Origin: Lachnospiraceae bacterium | Lineage (GTDB): Bacteria > Bacillota_A > Clostridia > Lachnospirales > Lachnospiraceae | DNA length: 6,396 nt | Assembly (NCBI GenBank): GCA_024684065.1 | Contig: JAIKXO010000043.1 | Location: 1 to 6,396, forward strand | Direction of reading: 5' to 3' | Shown here: positions 1 to 6,396 of the stretch, in pieces | Numbering within the stretch: position 1 is the first letter of the stretch | Layout: each line of letters starts with the position of its first letter | Translations under genes and position numbers: made by a program | The notes under the pieces: model-generated | What the model saw: the letters and a program-made list of their open reading frames with translations, nothing else | Database searches by the model: none | Told to the model about the DNA's origin: nothing

Positions 1-834
1 GTGCTGGAGATCCAGAAACTGTTAAACATCAAAAGCCTGCCCGAACCCGGGAATGAGAAGCTTCCCGATCATTATTCCATCGAGCTTAAGGATGTGCATT
101 TCGCTTATGACAAAGAAGACGGAGAGGTGCTTCACGGGATCAGCCTTTCAATGAAGGAAGGAAGCTTTACGGCACTTGTGGGACCCAGCGGCGGAGGAAA
201 GTCTACCGTGGCGAAACTGATCGCCAGATTCTGGGATGTGAGTGGCGGAAGTATCAGTATAGGCGGAGTGGATATAAAAAAACTGAGGGTTACATCTTTA
301 GCGGATATCGTAAGCTTTGTAACGCAGGACAATTTTCTTTTTTCCAGATCGATCATGGAGAATATCAGACTGGGTAAGCCGGATGCCACTGATGAAGAAG
401 TGATCCGGGCGGCAAAATCGGCGTGCTGTGATGAGTTCATACGCAAGCTTCCCGACGGATACAACACCTCAGCCGGAGAAGCGGGAAAGCGCCTGTCGGG
501 AGGTGAAAGACAGAGAATAGCCATAGCACGGATGATGCTTAAGAATGCACCGGTGGTGATACTTGATGAAGCGACGGCATTTACGGATCCGGAGAATGAG
601 ACAAAGCTCCAGGAATCCATTGCCAATCTGACAAGGGGCAAGACGCTTCTGGTAATCGCACACAGGTTGTCAACCATAAAGAATGCAGACAGGATCGTGG
701 TGCTTAATGACGGACGGATAGAAGCTGAAGGGACACAGGAGGAGCTCATGGAAAAGTCACCGTTATATCAGCGGATGTGGCAGGCTCATGTCGGTGCAAG
801 AAACTGGGCAGCCGGAAATGTGAAGGAGGCGTAA
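1..834 (+). CDS. ABC transporter half, ATPase domain (5'-partial)
   Basis: C-terminal part of a fused membrane/ATPase ABC half-transporter, probably one subunit of a heterodimer with the next gene. Residues counted from base 1 show a complete nucleotide-binding domain: Walker A GPSGGGKS (61-68), Q-loop Gln109, signature LSGGE (165-169), Walker B VILDE with catalytic Glu190, D-loop around TDPE, and switch His221. The GTG at base 1 is probably just an internal valine. Its surroundings (VLEIQKLL) align with residues 312-319 of the homologous gene at 3414 (VATVDKLL), so roughly 310 residues carrying six membrane helices should lie upstream. The domain is clearly paralogous to that of the 3414 gene, sharing SFTALVGPSG, FWDV, SGGERQRIAIAR and MWQAH. 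The signature ends in Glu rather than Gln, which is a common variant. The gene stops 4 bases before the next start. The substrate is unknown; both efflux and YbtP/IrtA-like siderophore uptake are possible. Confidence 0.93.
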   Translation: MLEIQKLLNIKSLPEPGNEKLPDHYSIELKDVHFAYDKEDGEVLHGISLSMKEGSFTALVGPSGGGKSTVAKLIARFWDVSGGSISIGGVDIKKLRVTSLADIVSFVTQDNFLFSRSIMENIRLGKPDATDEEVIRAAKSACCDEFIRKLPDGYNTSAGEAGKRLSGGERQRIAIARMMLKNAPVVILDEATAFTDPENETKLQESIANLTRGKTLLVIAHRLSTIKNADRIVVLNDGRIEAEGTQEELMEKSPLYQRMWQAHVGARNWAAGNVKEA

Positions 835-838
835 GGAA

Positions 839-2614
839 ATGTTTAAAACAGTAAAGAGGATCATAGACTGGTGTGGCGAGTTTAAGGCAAGCCTTTTTGC
901 GGGATTTTTGTTTTCGTTTCTGTCATCATGGGCTGTAGCTGCTCCGGTTGCATATGCAGGATACACGATCGGCCGGATCATTGGTGATATCAAAGCAGGG
1001 AAAGGGGTCGATCTGGGGCTGGCATTAAAGAGTTTTTTTCTCATAATGCTGATGGTACTTGGGAGATTTGTTTTTGACTATCTGAAAGCAAGGTTTCATG
1101 AAAAGATAGGTTATGAGCTGGTGGCAAGGGACAGACTCAAGATCGGAGAAGCGTTAAAAAGAGTATCTTTAGGGTATTTTCAGACAAACGATACCGGAGC
1201 GATCTTAAATGCCATAACGACAGGACTGGCCACGCTGGAAAATATGGGTATCCGTATGGTGGACGGTTTTGTGGGAGGCTATCTGAATTTTCTATGTATC
1301 CTGCTGTTTTTGCTTTTTATCATTCCTGAGTGTGCACTGATCGCTTTAGGGGGTGTGGCGGTTTCATTCCTGTTCCTTTTGATGATATCCCGGCATAGCA
1401 CAGCAAACACAAAGGTACTGAACGCAGAAAACGAAAAACTCACAAGAGCGGCACTTGAATACACAAGAGGCCTGCCGGTTGTCAAGTCTTTCGGAATGGA
1501 AGGAGCATCCGTCAGAGATTTTACGCTGGCCTGTGCAAGTGCGAAACGAATAGCATTAAAGATAGAATGGGGTTTTATTCCGTATAACTGCCTGCATATA
1601 TTCGCGTTGAAGGCAGCAAGTGTATGGATGATCATAGCGGTTATGTATGCGGGCCTTGCGGGCAAGCTTGCATTGCCGATGGTATTGATCGTAACTTTTC
1701 TGTCGATGTCGATCTTTAATTCCGTGGAGCCCATTGCCGACAGTGCACATGTTTTATCCGTGATCAATAATGCATTCGATAAGATGGAGATGTTTTCAGA
1801 CTCCAATCTCATTGATGTGGACGGAGAGGTTATCAAACCTGAAAGCTATGATATTGTATTTAAAAATGTGGATTTTTCCTATTCCAACGCAGTATCAACG
1901 GAAAACAGAAAGGTCTTGAAGGATGCATCTTTTGAGATCCCGCAGGGAAGCACAACAGCGATCGTAGGTCCTTCCGGGAGCGGAAAGACGACCATCTGTA
2001 ATCTGATCGCAAGGTTTTATGATATTACAAAAGGCAGTATCACACTTGGAGGCACAGATCTTAAGAAATACAGTCTGGACAGCCTTCTTACGAATATCTC
2101 GATGGTGTTTCAGAACGTTTACCTGTTCAATGATACCGTTCGTGCAAATATCTGTTTCGGCAGAGAAAATGTGTCGGAAGACGAAATGATCGAAGCTGCG
2201 AAAAAAGCGCGTTGCCATGATTTTATCATGGAACTGCCGGATGGATATGATACGGTGATCGGAGAAGGAGGCGGAACGTTGTCGGGAGGACAGAAACAGA
2301 GGATTTCCATAGCAAGAGCAATCCTTAAAAACGCACCGATCATAATACTTGATGAATCAACCGCGAGCATAGATCCTGAGAATGAACATCTGATCCAGGG
2401 AGCCCTGACGGAACTTTCAAAAGGAAAAACCGTGATCATCATTGCGCACAGACTTGCAACGATCGAGGCGGCAGATCAGATTCTTGTAGTGGATGAAGGA
2501 TCTATCGTCGAAAAAGGAAAACACGAAGAGCTTGTAGGGTTGGGCGGAAAGTACGCTAACTTTGTCAGGATACGCAAAGAGGCAGAGAACTGGCAGATTG
2601 CATGTGAGGCTTAG
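839..2614 (+). CDS. ABC transporter ATP-binding/permease half-protein
   Basis: Complete 591-residue half-transporter of the exporter-fold (MdlB/MsbA-like) type, a usual length for the family. The N-terminal membrane domain has hydrophobic spans near 17-45, 59-81, 145-163, 165-183, 252-275 and 277-296. An intracellular-loop motif VVKSFGM lies at about 214-220. The C-terminal ATPase has Walker A GPSGSGKT (377-384), Q-loop Gln425, signature LSGGQ (481-485), Walker B IILDE with Asp505 and Glu506, and switch His537, so it looks catalytically intact. The start is the ATG 4 bases after the upstream stop, with AAGGAGG at 823-829 nine bases before it, which points to translational coupling and a heterodimer with gene 1. 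The C-terminal tail (RIRKEAENWQI) recalls an R..A..W ending that I remember from clostridial ABC halves. It is paralogous to the partial gene at 5156. Substrate and direction of transport are not evident. Confidence 0.95.
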   Translation: MFKTVKRIIDWCGEFKASLFAGFLFSFLSSWAVAAPVAYAGYTIGRIIGDIKAGKGVDLGLALKSFFLIMLMVLGRFVFDYLKARFHEKIGYELVARDRLKIGEALKRVSLGYFQTNDTGAILNAITTGLATLENMGIRMVDGFVGGYLNFLCILLFLLFIIPECALIALGGVAVSFLFLLMISRHSTANTKVLNAENEKLTRAALEYTRGLPVVKSFGMEGASVRDFTLACASAKRIALKIEWGFIPYNCLHIFALKAASVWMIIAVMYAGLAGKLALPMVLIVTFLSMSIFNSVEPIADSAHVLSVINNAFDKMEMFSDSNLIDVDGEVIKPESYDIVFKNVDFSYSNAVSTENRKVLKDASFEIPQGSTTAIVGPSGSGKTTICNLIARFYDITKGSITLGGTDLKKYSLDSLLTNISMVFQNVYLFNDTVRANICFGRENVSEDEMIEAAKKARCHDFIMELPDGYDTVIGEGGGTLSGGQKQRISIARAILKNAPIIILDESTASIDPENEHLIQGALTELSKGKTVIIIAHRLATIEAADQILVVDEGSIVEKGKHEELVGLGGKYANFVRIRKEAENWQIACEA

Positions 2615-2634
2615 AAGATTAGCGAAAAAAGGAC

Positions 2635-2663
2635 TTGACAGACAAGAGCGAACACTGTATTCT
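2635..2663 (+). promoter_or_regulatory. Predicted sigma-A-type promoter of tetR
   Basis: A perfect -35 hexamer TTGACA (2635-2640) is followed, after exactly 17 bp, by TATTCT (2658-2663), which matches 4 of 6 consensus -10 positions. The expected transcription start is near 2669-2671, giving a leader of about 40 bases before the ATG at 2710. The promoter begins 20 bases after the upstream ABC gene stops and is interleaved with two palindromic operators. The TTG of the -35 box is also a possible in-frame start for a longer reading of the regulator, which I reject. Confidence 0.75.
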
Positions 2664-2666
2664 CTT
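2644..2666. promoter_or_regulatory. Predicted operator O1 (TetR-type palindrome)
   Basis: A 23-bp interrupted palindrome with outer arms AAGAG and CTCTT and inner arms ACA and TGT around one central base (2655). It fills the spacer of the tetR promoter and covers the -10 hexamer, so a bound dimer should block RNA polymerase. Length and symmetry suit a TetR-family dimer. It agrees with the second palindrome (2671-2693) at 17 of 23 positions, which supports one protein recognising both. That this is the site of the neighbouring regulator is inference. Confidence 0.72.
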
Positions 2667-2670
2667 AATC

Positions 2671-2693
2671 AAGAGCGTACAGCGTTCGCTCTT
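2671..2693. promoter_or_regulatory. Predicted operator O2 (TetR-type palindrome)
   Basis: A 23-bp palindrome with outer arms AAGAGCG and CGCTCTT and an inner AC/GT pair, centred on 2682, which is 27 bp from the centre of O1. It lies over the predicted start of transcription and the first bases of the leader, ending 4 bases before the ribosome binding site. In RNA the same bases could form a 7-bp hairpin with a 9-base loop. The arrangement predicts negative autoregulation with two dimers bound side by side. Confidence 0.72.
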
Positions 2694-2697
2694 TTAC

Positions 2698-2705
2698 GAG
2701 GTGAT
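2698..2705 (+). promoter_or_regulatory. Ribosome binding site fixing the tetR start
   Basis: GAGGTGAT is complementary to the 3' end of 16S rRNA over eight bases and sits just before the ATG at 2710, with 6 bases between GAGGTG and ATG. This favours ATG 2710 over the upstream in-frame TTG at 2635, which is the promoter -35 box. It also disfavours GTG 2701, which lies inside the site itself. Confidence 0.75.
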
Positions 2706-2709
2706 ACGG

Positions 2710-3321
2710 ATGCCGATCGATAAAACAGCAAACCATGAGAAAATAGTTGCAGCAGCAAAGAAAGAATTCCTGACGTACGGGTTTACGGACGCCTCGATGC
2801 GCCACATTGCGGAAGAAGCGGGAATGAGTGCCTCCGGTCTGTACAAGCATTTTGCAAGCAAAGAGGAAATGTTCTCTGCGCTGGTCGAGCCTGCCTATCA
2901 GGGACTGTTGGATCTTTTTCATCAGGAAGCCGGTGATCAGGAGCAATTCATCGGGAGTGGTGATCTGAGTTTTTTGGAAACCGGACAGGATGCAAAGCTT
3001 TCGATCGCCTACATCTACGATCATCTGGATGCTTTCCGCCTGATCATCTGTAAATCTCAAGGAACAAAGTATGAAAGTTTTCTTCATGATCTTGCCGTAT
3101 TGGAAGAAGAAATGACACTTTCTTTTATGGAGGCGCTTAAAAAACAGGGAGTAAAGCTCAACAAATTCAATAAAAGAGAACTTCATCTGTTGACGACAAC
3201 CAACATAAGCGCAGTGTTTCAGACGGTAGAGCATGATCTTACCAGGGAAGAAGCCATGCATTACGCGGATACCCTGGACCGGTTTTTCTTCAAGGCCTGG
3301 AGAGAATTTTTCGGATATTAG
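2710..3321 (+). CDS. TetR/AcrR-family transcriptional regulator
   Basis: A 203-residue one-component repressor, the normal size for the family. The N-terminal DNA-binding domain has helix 1 at about residues 8-24. A helix-turn-helix at about 27-49 reads MRHIAEEAGMSASGLYKHF and is followed by the family-typical SKEEMF. The rest is a mostly helical ligand-binding and dimerisation domain. It contains FRLIICKSQGTKYESF (about 109-124), a wording I recall from clostridial TetR proteins beside ABC transporters. I chose ATG 2710 because the Shine-Dalgarno fits it and because a longer TTG-initiated form would begin inside the promoter and add 25 residues that do not look like family sequence. Two palindromes at its own promoter predict autorepression. 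Its position between two ABC modules suggests it controls at least the downstream one. The inducing ligand is unknown; it may be a transported substrate. Confidence 0.94.
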   Translation: MPIDKTANHEKIVAAAKKEFLTYGFTDASMRHIAEEAGMSASGLYKHFASKEEMFSALVEPAYQGLLDLFHQEAGDQEQFIGSGDLSFLETGQDAKLSIAYIYDHLDAFRLIICKSQGTKYESFLHDLAVLEEEMTLSFMEALKKQGVKLNKFNKRELHLLTTTNISAVFQTVEHDLTREEAMHYADTLDRFFFKAWREFFGY

Positions 3322-3326
3322 GATAT

Positions 3327-3366
3327 AAACGCTTTCCCCGGCCAAATCAAAGAGAAAGCGTTTTTT
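3327..3366 (+). terminator. Intrinsic-terminator-like hairpin after tetR
   Basis: A perfect 10-bp stem, AAACGCTTTC (3327-3336) with GAAAGCGTTT (3354-3363), encloses a 17-base loop, and the run of six T residues spans 3361-3366. It begins 5 bases after the tetR stop. The loop is long and the upper stem is A/T-rich, so termination may be incomplete. Because no convincing promoter follows, partial read-through into the next ABC genes is plausible. Confidence 0.72.
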
Positions 3367-3376
3367 ATCAGATAGC

Positions 3377-3394
3377 GGTTAGCCATTGCTAACC
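3377..3394. repeat. Perfect inverted repeat before the second ABC module
   Basis: GGTTAGC and GCTAACC are perfect 7-bp arms around CATT, ending one base before the Shine-Dalgarno of the next gene. It could be a protein-binding palindrome or an RNA hairpin next to the ribosome site. The right side, CTAACCTAA, resembles a half-site of DtxR/IdeR-type iron boxes, but the arms are about 5 bp too far apart for the classical box. Function is not established. Confidence 0.55.
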
Positions 3395-3395
3395 T

Positions 3396-3405
3396 AAAGG
3401 AGGTG
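3396..3405 (+). promoter_or_regulatory. Strong ribosome binding site for a TTG start
   Basis: AAAGGAGGTG is a ten-base match to the anti-Shine-Dalgarno, with AGGAGG ending 10 bases before TTG 3414. It decides the start of the downstream ABC gene, since the next in-frame ATG (3438) lies much too far away and has no comparable site. An in-frame TAA at 3390-3392 closes the reading frame upstream. Confidence 0.85.
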
Positions 3406-3413
3406 TATTTAAC

Positions 3414-5156
3414 TTGAAAGAAAAAAAGTCAAATCCCATGGCAAGGATCTGGGAGATTGCGAAGCCTGAACACGGAAGGCTCCTGTTGTCCGTTGTGCTG
3501 GCTGTGCTCGGTGTCATATCCGGCGTCGTTCCCTTTGTTTGCGCAGGCAGGATCATTTCCGGAATCATATCCGGAAACAGGGAGTGGAGTTATTATCTTG
3601 TATTCGTAGTTGTTGCCTTTGCAGGATTCGCTTTAAAGAGCCTATTTTATGCAATGGGATTGAGCGTCAGCCACAAAGCAACCTTTTCTTTGCTGGGGGA
3701 GATCCGTAAGCAGATCTTTGCAAAGCTTCCGAGAATGCCACTTGGCACAATCATTGATACTTCCAGCGGAAAGCTCAAGCAGATCATAGTTGATGAAGTG
3801 GAACGGATGGAACGCCCTATCGCACATATGATCCCGGAACTTACATCCAATATCATCGGTGCGATAGCGGTTTGGATCTATATGATGATCATTGACTGGA
3901 GGATGGGACTTATCTGTCTGATCTCGGTACCGGTCGGATTGATGTTTTTCGGCTTTATCGCTGCCAGTTATTCCGCGGATTATCAGAAGTCCGTGGAGAT
4001 CACGCAGGATATGAACGCCAGCATCGTTGAATATGTCCACGGGATTGAAGTAATCAAAGCATACAGCCAAAGCAGATCATCTTTTCAAAAGTTTAAAGAT
4101 AAGGTACTGGCAAATGCGTCCTTTTACTGTTACTGGATGAAAAAAACGGAAAGTTACCAGGCGCTTTGCTATACGATCGCACCCTGTACATTGATCACGG
4201 TATTGCCGATTGGCTGGCATATGTATATTTCGGGCAGCATTTCCGCGGATGTTTTCATGACTTCGATCATGCTTTCTATGTGTGTCGTCGGACCGATCCT
4301 CTCTGCGATCCAGTTTACGGATTCTTCCGCCAAAGTGTCGACCACTGTGGCCACGGTAGATAAACTGCTGGCCGGTGAAGAACAGGAGCATTTGGAAACA
4401 CCGGTTACGTTTGCGACTCATAATATAGAATTTTATGACGTCAACTATTCTTATCACGAAAATGAAGAAGTCCTTCACCATGTCAACCTCACGATTCCGG
4501 AGAAAAGCTTTACCGCACTTGTCGGCCCTTCAGGCAGTGGAAAATCCACGATTGCCAAGCTTGTCGGCGGATTCTGGGATGTGAAGGACGGTTCGGTAAG
4601 GATGGACGGAAAAGATTTAAGAGCAATCCCACTTGAACAGCTTTATGATCAGGTTGCATATGTATCACAGGATAACTGGCTGTTTGATGATACGATCATG
4701 AATAATATCCGCATGGGAAATACATCTGCTTCCGATGAGATGGTTCGTAAAGCAGCCAAAGCGTCAGGCTGTGATGAATTCATATCTGCTCTTCCGGATG
4801 GTTATGAAACGAAGGTGGGAAGCGGCGGAACCCGTTTGTCTGGCGGCGAACGTCAGCGAATCGCCATAGCCAGAGCTATGCTTAAAGATGCACCTATCGT
4901 GATCCTTGATGAAGCAACAGCTTATATCGATCCGGAGAATGAGGCTGTCATACAACGCGCCCTTACCAAATTGATGAAGGAAAAAACGGTGATCATTATT
5001 GCGCACAGGCTTTCTACGGTTATAAATGCCGATCAGATTGTGCTGATCAACAAGGGCTCGGTCGAATGCGCGGGAACGCACAGAGAGCTTCTTAAAGAAA
5101 GTGATCTTTATAACGCGATGTGGCAGGCGCATATCAGTGAAGGAGGTGCGGCATAA
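3414..5156 (+). CDS. ABC transporter ATP-binding/permease half-protein
   Basis: Complete 580-residue half-transporter. Hydrophobic spans lie near 22-45, 57-80, 138-160, 163-183, 247-270 and 278-298. An intracellular-loop motif VIKAYSQ is at about 203-209. The ATPase domain has Walker A GPSGSGKS (371-378), Q-loop Gln419, signature LSGGE (475-479), Walker B VILDE with Asp499 and Glu500, D-loop near IDPE, and switch His531. All key residues are present. It is the counterpart of the partial gene at 1-834, sharing LSGGE and the MWQAH ending, and it overlaps the next gene by one base (TAATG), so the two are probably translated together as a heterodimer. Initiation at TTG is set by the strong ribosome site upstream. 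No clear promoter is visible between the tetR terminator and this gene. Efflux and siderophore-type uptake by this fold cannot be separated from sequence alone. Confidence 0.95.
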   Translation: MKEKKSNPMARIWEIAKPEHGRLLLSVVLAVLGVISGVVPFVCAGRIISGIISGNREWSYYLVFVVVAFAGFALKSLFYAMGLSVSHKATFSLLGEIRKQIFAKLPRMPLGTIIDTSSGKLKQIIVDEVERMERPIAHMIPELTSNIIGAIAVWIYMMIIDWRMGLICLISVPVGLMFFGFIAASYSADYQKSVEITQDMNASIVEYVHGIEVIKAYSQSRSSFQKFKDKVLANASFYCYWMKKTESYQALCYTIAPCTLITVLPIGWHMYISGSISADVFMTSIMLSMCVVGPILSAIQFTDSSAKVSTTVATVDKLLAGEEQEHLETPVTFATHNIEFYDVNYSYHENEEVLHHVNLTIPEKSFTALVGPSGSGKSTIAKLVGGFWDVKDGSVRMDGKDLRAIPLEQLYDQVAYVSQDNWLFDDTIMNNIRMGNTSASDEMVRKAAKASGCDEFISALPDGYETKVGSGGTRLSGGERQRIAIARAMLKDAPIVILDEATAYIDPENEAVIQRALTKLMKEKTVIIIAHRLSTVINADQIVLINKGSVECAGTHRELLKESDLYNAMWQAHISEGGAA

Positions 5157-6396
5157 TGCTTGAAGCAATCAGAAAAATCATAGATTTCTCCGGACAGGAA
5201 AAGAGCAGGATCTACAGGGCGATCACTCTTTCGTTCTTAAAGTCCCTGTTCTCAATGTTCAGGATGGCAGCGATCTATTTCATCCTTCTGGCGTTTGAAA
5301 AGGGTGATCAAAGCATGAAGCCTGCCTGGATCGCGCTTGCATTCCTGGGTATAAGTATCCTGGGACAGTTCATTTTGAAAATGGCAGCGGATCTTCAGGC
5401 CGTTCATGCAGGCTATTATATGAGCGCTTACAAGAGACTTGATATAGCGGAGAGGCTCAAAAAGGTCCCTATGGGGTATTTCAATAACAATAACCTTGAC
5501 CAGGTGACCGGTATAGCGACCACCGTACTGGATGTTGTGGAGAACCAGGGCGCGAATGTGCTTGTGCTGATCCTAAGCGGACTCATGAATTCTGTCGTCT
5601 TTCTGATCTGCGTCATATTCTTTGATTGGCGGCTTGGACTGATCCAGCTGGCTGGGATGTCCGTGTATATGCTCATAACCTCATCCATGGAAAAGAAGAG
5701 CCGGGAGTTAGCTCCTGTAAGGCAGAGAAATGAGGCGGCCATGGTATCCAAGGTGCTTGAAAGCCTCCAGGGGATGAGCGTGATCAAGTCCTTTAACCTC
5801 ACCGGCAAGGGCGATGAGGCGCTGAAAAAAGCGATCGACGACAACAGGGACAGCAATCTGGCGATGGAAAGATTGTTCATCCCTTACGGGCAGATCCAGG
5901 GGATCGTCCTTGGCGCATTCAAAGCGCTGTTCATTCTTACTGCAGTGGCACTCTTCATCACCGGAAGAATAACGATAACATATGCTTTGATGGCAGTGAT
6001 CATATCCTTCCAGATCTTCATCGATATCGAGCAGACAGGAGCAGGGCTTACTGTTCTGAGGGTCGTTTCAAGTTCCATAGAGGAGGCTGAGAAGATCGAT
6101 CTCCTTCCTGTCATGGACGAGAACGGAAAAGAATATGATCCGGAGCATTATGGGATCTCGGTCGATCATGTATCCTTCTCTTATGGCGATAACGAGGTAT
6201 TAAAAGATATCAGCCTTGAGATCCCGGAGAAGACCATGACTGCCTTTGTCGGATCCTCCGGCGCGGGCAAAACAACGCTGGCCATGCTGATCGCACGCTT
6301 CTGGGACGTAAACAAGGGAAGCATTTCCATCGGCGGCAGGGATGTAAGAGACTACACGCTGGAAAGCCTGATGTCACATATCAGCGTGGTATTTCA
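5156..6396 (+). CDS. ABC transporter half-protein (3'-partial)
   Basis: The first 413 codons of the partner half-transporter, open to the window end. The ATG overlaps the previous stop (TAATG), and AGGAGG at 5141-5146 stands nine bases before it, so coupled translation is likely. Membrane spans fall near 22-46, 57-77, 134-155, 158-176, 247-269 and 273-290, with the intracellular-loop motif VIKSFN at about 209-214. The ATPase domain starts near residue 333, with Walker A GSSGAGKT at 366-373 followed by RFWDV. The sequence stops at VVF plus two bases of the presumed Q-loop codon (Q or H), so the signature, Walker B and switch His are not visible. It is paralogous to the 839 gene, with a related MGYF/LGYF segment and a similar N-terminus (IRKIIDFSG against VKRIIDWCG). 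A full-length product of about 580-590 residues is expected. Confidence 0.94.
   Translation, partial: MLEAIRKIIDFSGQEKSRIYRAITLSFLKSLFSMFRMAAIYFILLAFEKGDQSMKPAWIALAFLGISILGQFILKMAADLQAVHAGYYMSAYKRLDIAERLKKVPMGYFNNNNLDQVTGIATTVLDVVENQGANVLVLILSGLMNSVVFLICVIFFDWRLGLIQLAGMSVYMLITSSMEKKSRELAPVRQRNEAAMVSKVLESLQGMSVIKSFNLTGKGDEALKKAIDDNRDSNLAMERLFIPYGQIQGIVLGAFKALFILTAVALFITGRITITYALMAVIISFQIFIDIEQTGAGLTVLRVVSSSIEEAEKIDLLPVMDENGKEYDPEHYGISVDHVSFSYGDNEVLKDISLEIPEKTMTAFVGSSGAGKTTLAMLIARFWDVNKGSISIGGRDVRDYTLESLMSHISVVF

Noticed and set aside
132..749. 205-residue minus-strand open frame opposite the first ABC gene
   Set aside because: It lies entirely inside a conserved ATPase domain on the plus strand, its translation is serine-rich and low in recognisable motifs, and it has no convincing ribosome site.
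1..834. A complete stand-alone ATPase protein starting at GTG 1
   Set aside because: Base 1 aligns with residue 312 of the paralogue and falls in the linker after the membrane domain, so the gene is cut by the window edge. A stand-alone subunit cannot be strictly excluded without upstream sequence.
1444..1450. AAGAGCG half-site inside the 839-2614 gene
   Set aside because: It is a single 7-base match with no inverted partner and sits in mid-coding sequence, as expected by chance.
2635..2709. Longer TetR protein starting at TTG 2635 (25 extra residues)
   Set aside because: That TTG is the first part of a consensus -35 TTGACA with correct 17-bp spacing, and no ribosome site precedes it. The ATG at 2710 has a good Shine-Dalgarno and gives a normal family N-terminus.
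2665..3345. 226-residue minus-strand open frame opposite tetR
   Set aside because: The translation resembles no family I know, the plus strand encodes a clear TetR protein, and the frame would run through the operators and terminator. It is a shadow frame.
3377..3394. Calling the GGTTAGC repeat a true DtxR/IdeR iron box
   Set aside because: The half-sites are similar, but the gap between hexamers is 6 bases rather than 1 and the left flank does not match. I kept it only as an unassigned inverted repeat.
5428..6114. Minus-strand open frames opposite the last gene (150 and 76 residues)
   Set aside because: The plus strand here reads continuously as an ABC membrane domain that leads into a Walker A motif; the opposite frames are by-products.

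Overview
The window is a compact, entirely plus-strand cluster of ABC transporter half-genes around one TetR-family regulator. The likely source is a Gram-positive Firmicute of the Clostridia, perhaps Lachnospiraceae-like. The grounds are strong AGGAGG-type ribosome binding sites, a TTG start, tight head-to-tail packing, moderate GC content, and protein wording that resembles clostridial ABC/TetR clusters from memory. This assignment is an inference, since no taxonomic marker is present.

Layout: (1) 1-834 is the C-terminal part of an ABC half-transporter whose membrane domain lies upstream of the window. (2) 839-2614 is a complete second half-transporter, starting 4 bases after the first stops. 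(3) 2615-2709 is a regulatory intergenic region. It holds a good sigma-A-type promoter (TTGACA, 17 bp, TATTCT) threaded through two 23-bp palindromes that look like TetR-family operators. (4) 2710-3321 is the TetR-family repressor gene. (5) 3322-3413 holds an intrinsic-terminator-like hairpin and then a perfect 7-bp inverted repeat just upstream of a very strong Shine-Dalgarno. (6) 3414-5156 is a third, complete ABC half-transporter with a TTG start. (7) 5156-6396 is a fourth half-transporter, overlapping the third by one base and cut off by the window end at its Q-loop.

The four ABC proteins form two modules of the same architecture. In each, an LSGGE-type half (genes 1 and 3, both ending near MWQAH) is followed by a more divergent partner (genes 2 and 4), and the pairs presumably assemble as two heterodimeric transporters in the cytoplasmic membrane. 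All motifs visible in the nucleotide-binding domains are intact. The substrate cannot be read from the sequence. The exporter-type fold and the TetR neighbour fit small-molecule or drug efflux, but the same fold is used by the siderophore importers YbtPQ and IrtAB, so direction is undecided.

The most interesting part is the control region. The paired operators at the tetR promoter predict autorepression. Because no clear promoter is visible in front of the second module, read-through past the tetR terminator may place that module under the same switch. I see no mobile element, CRISPR array, RNA gene or clearly novel system here.
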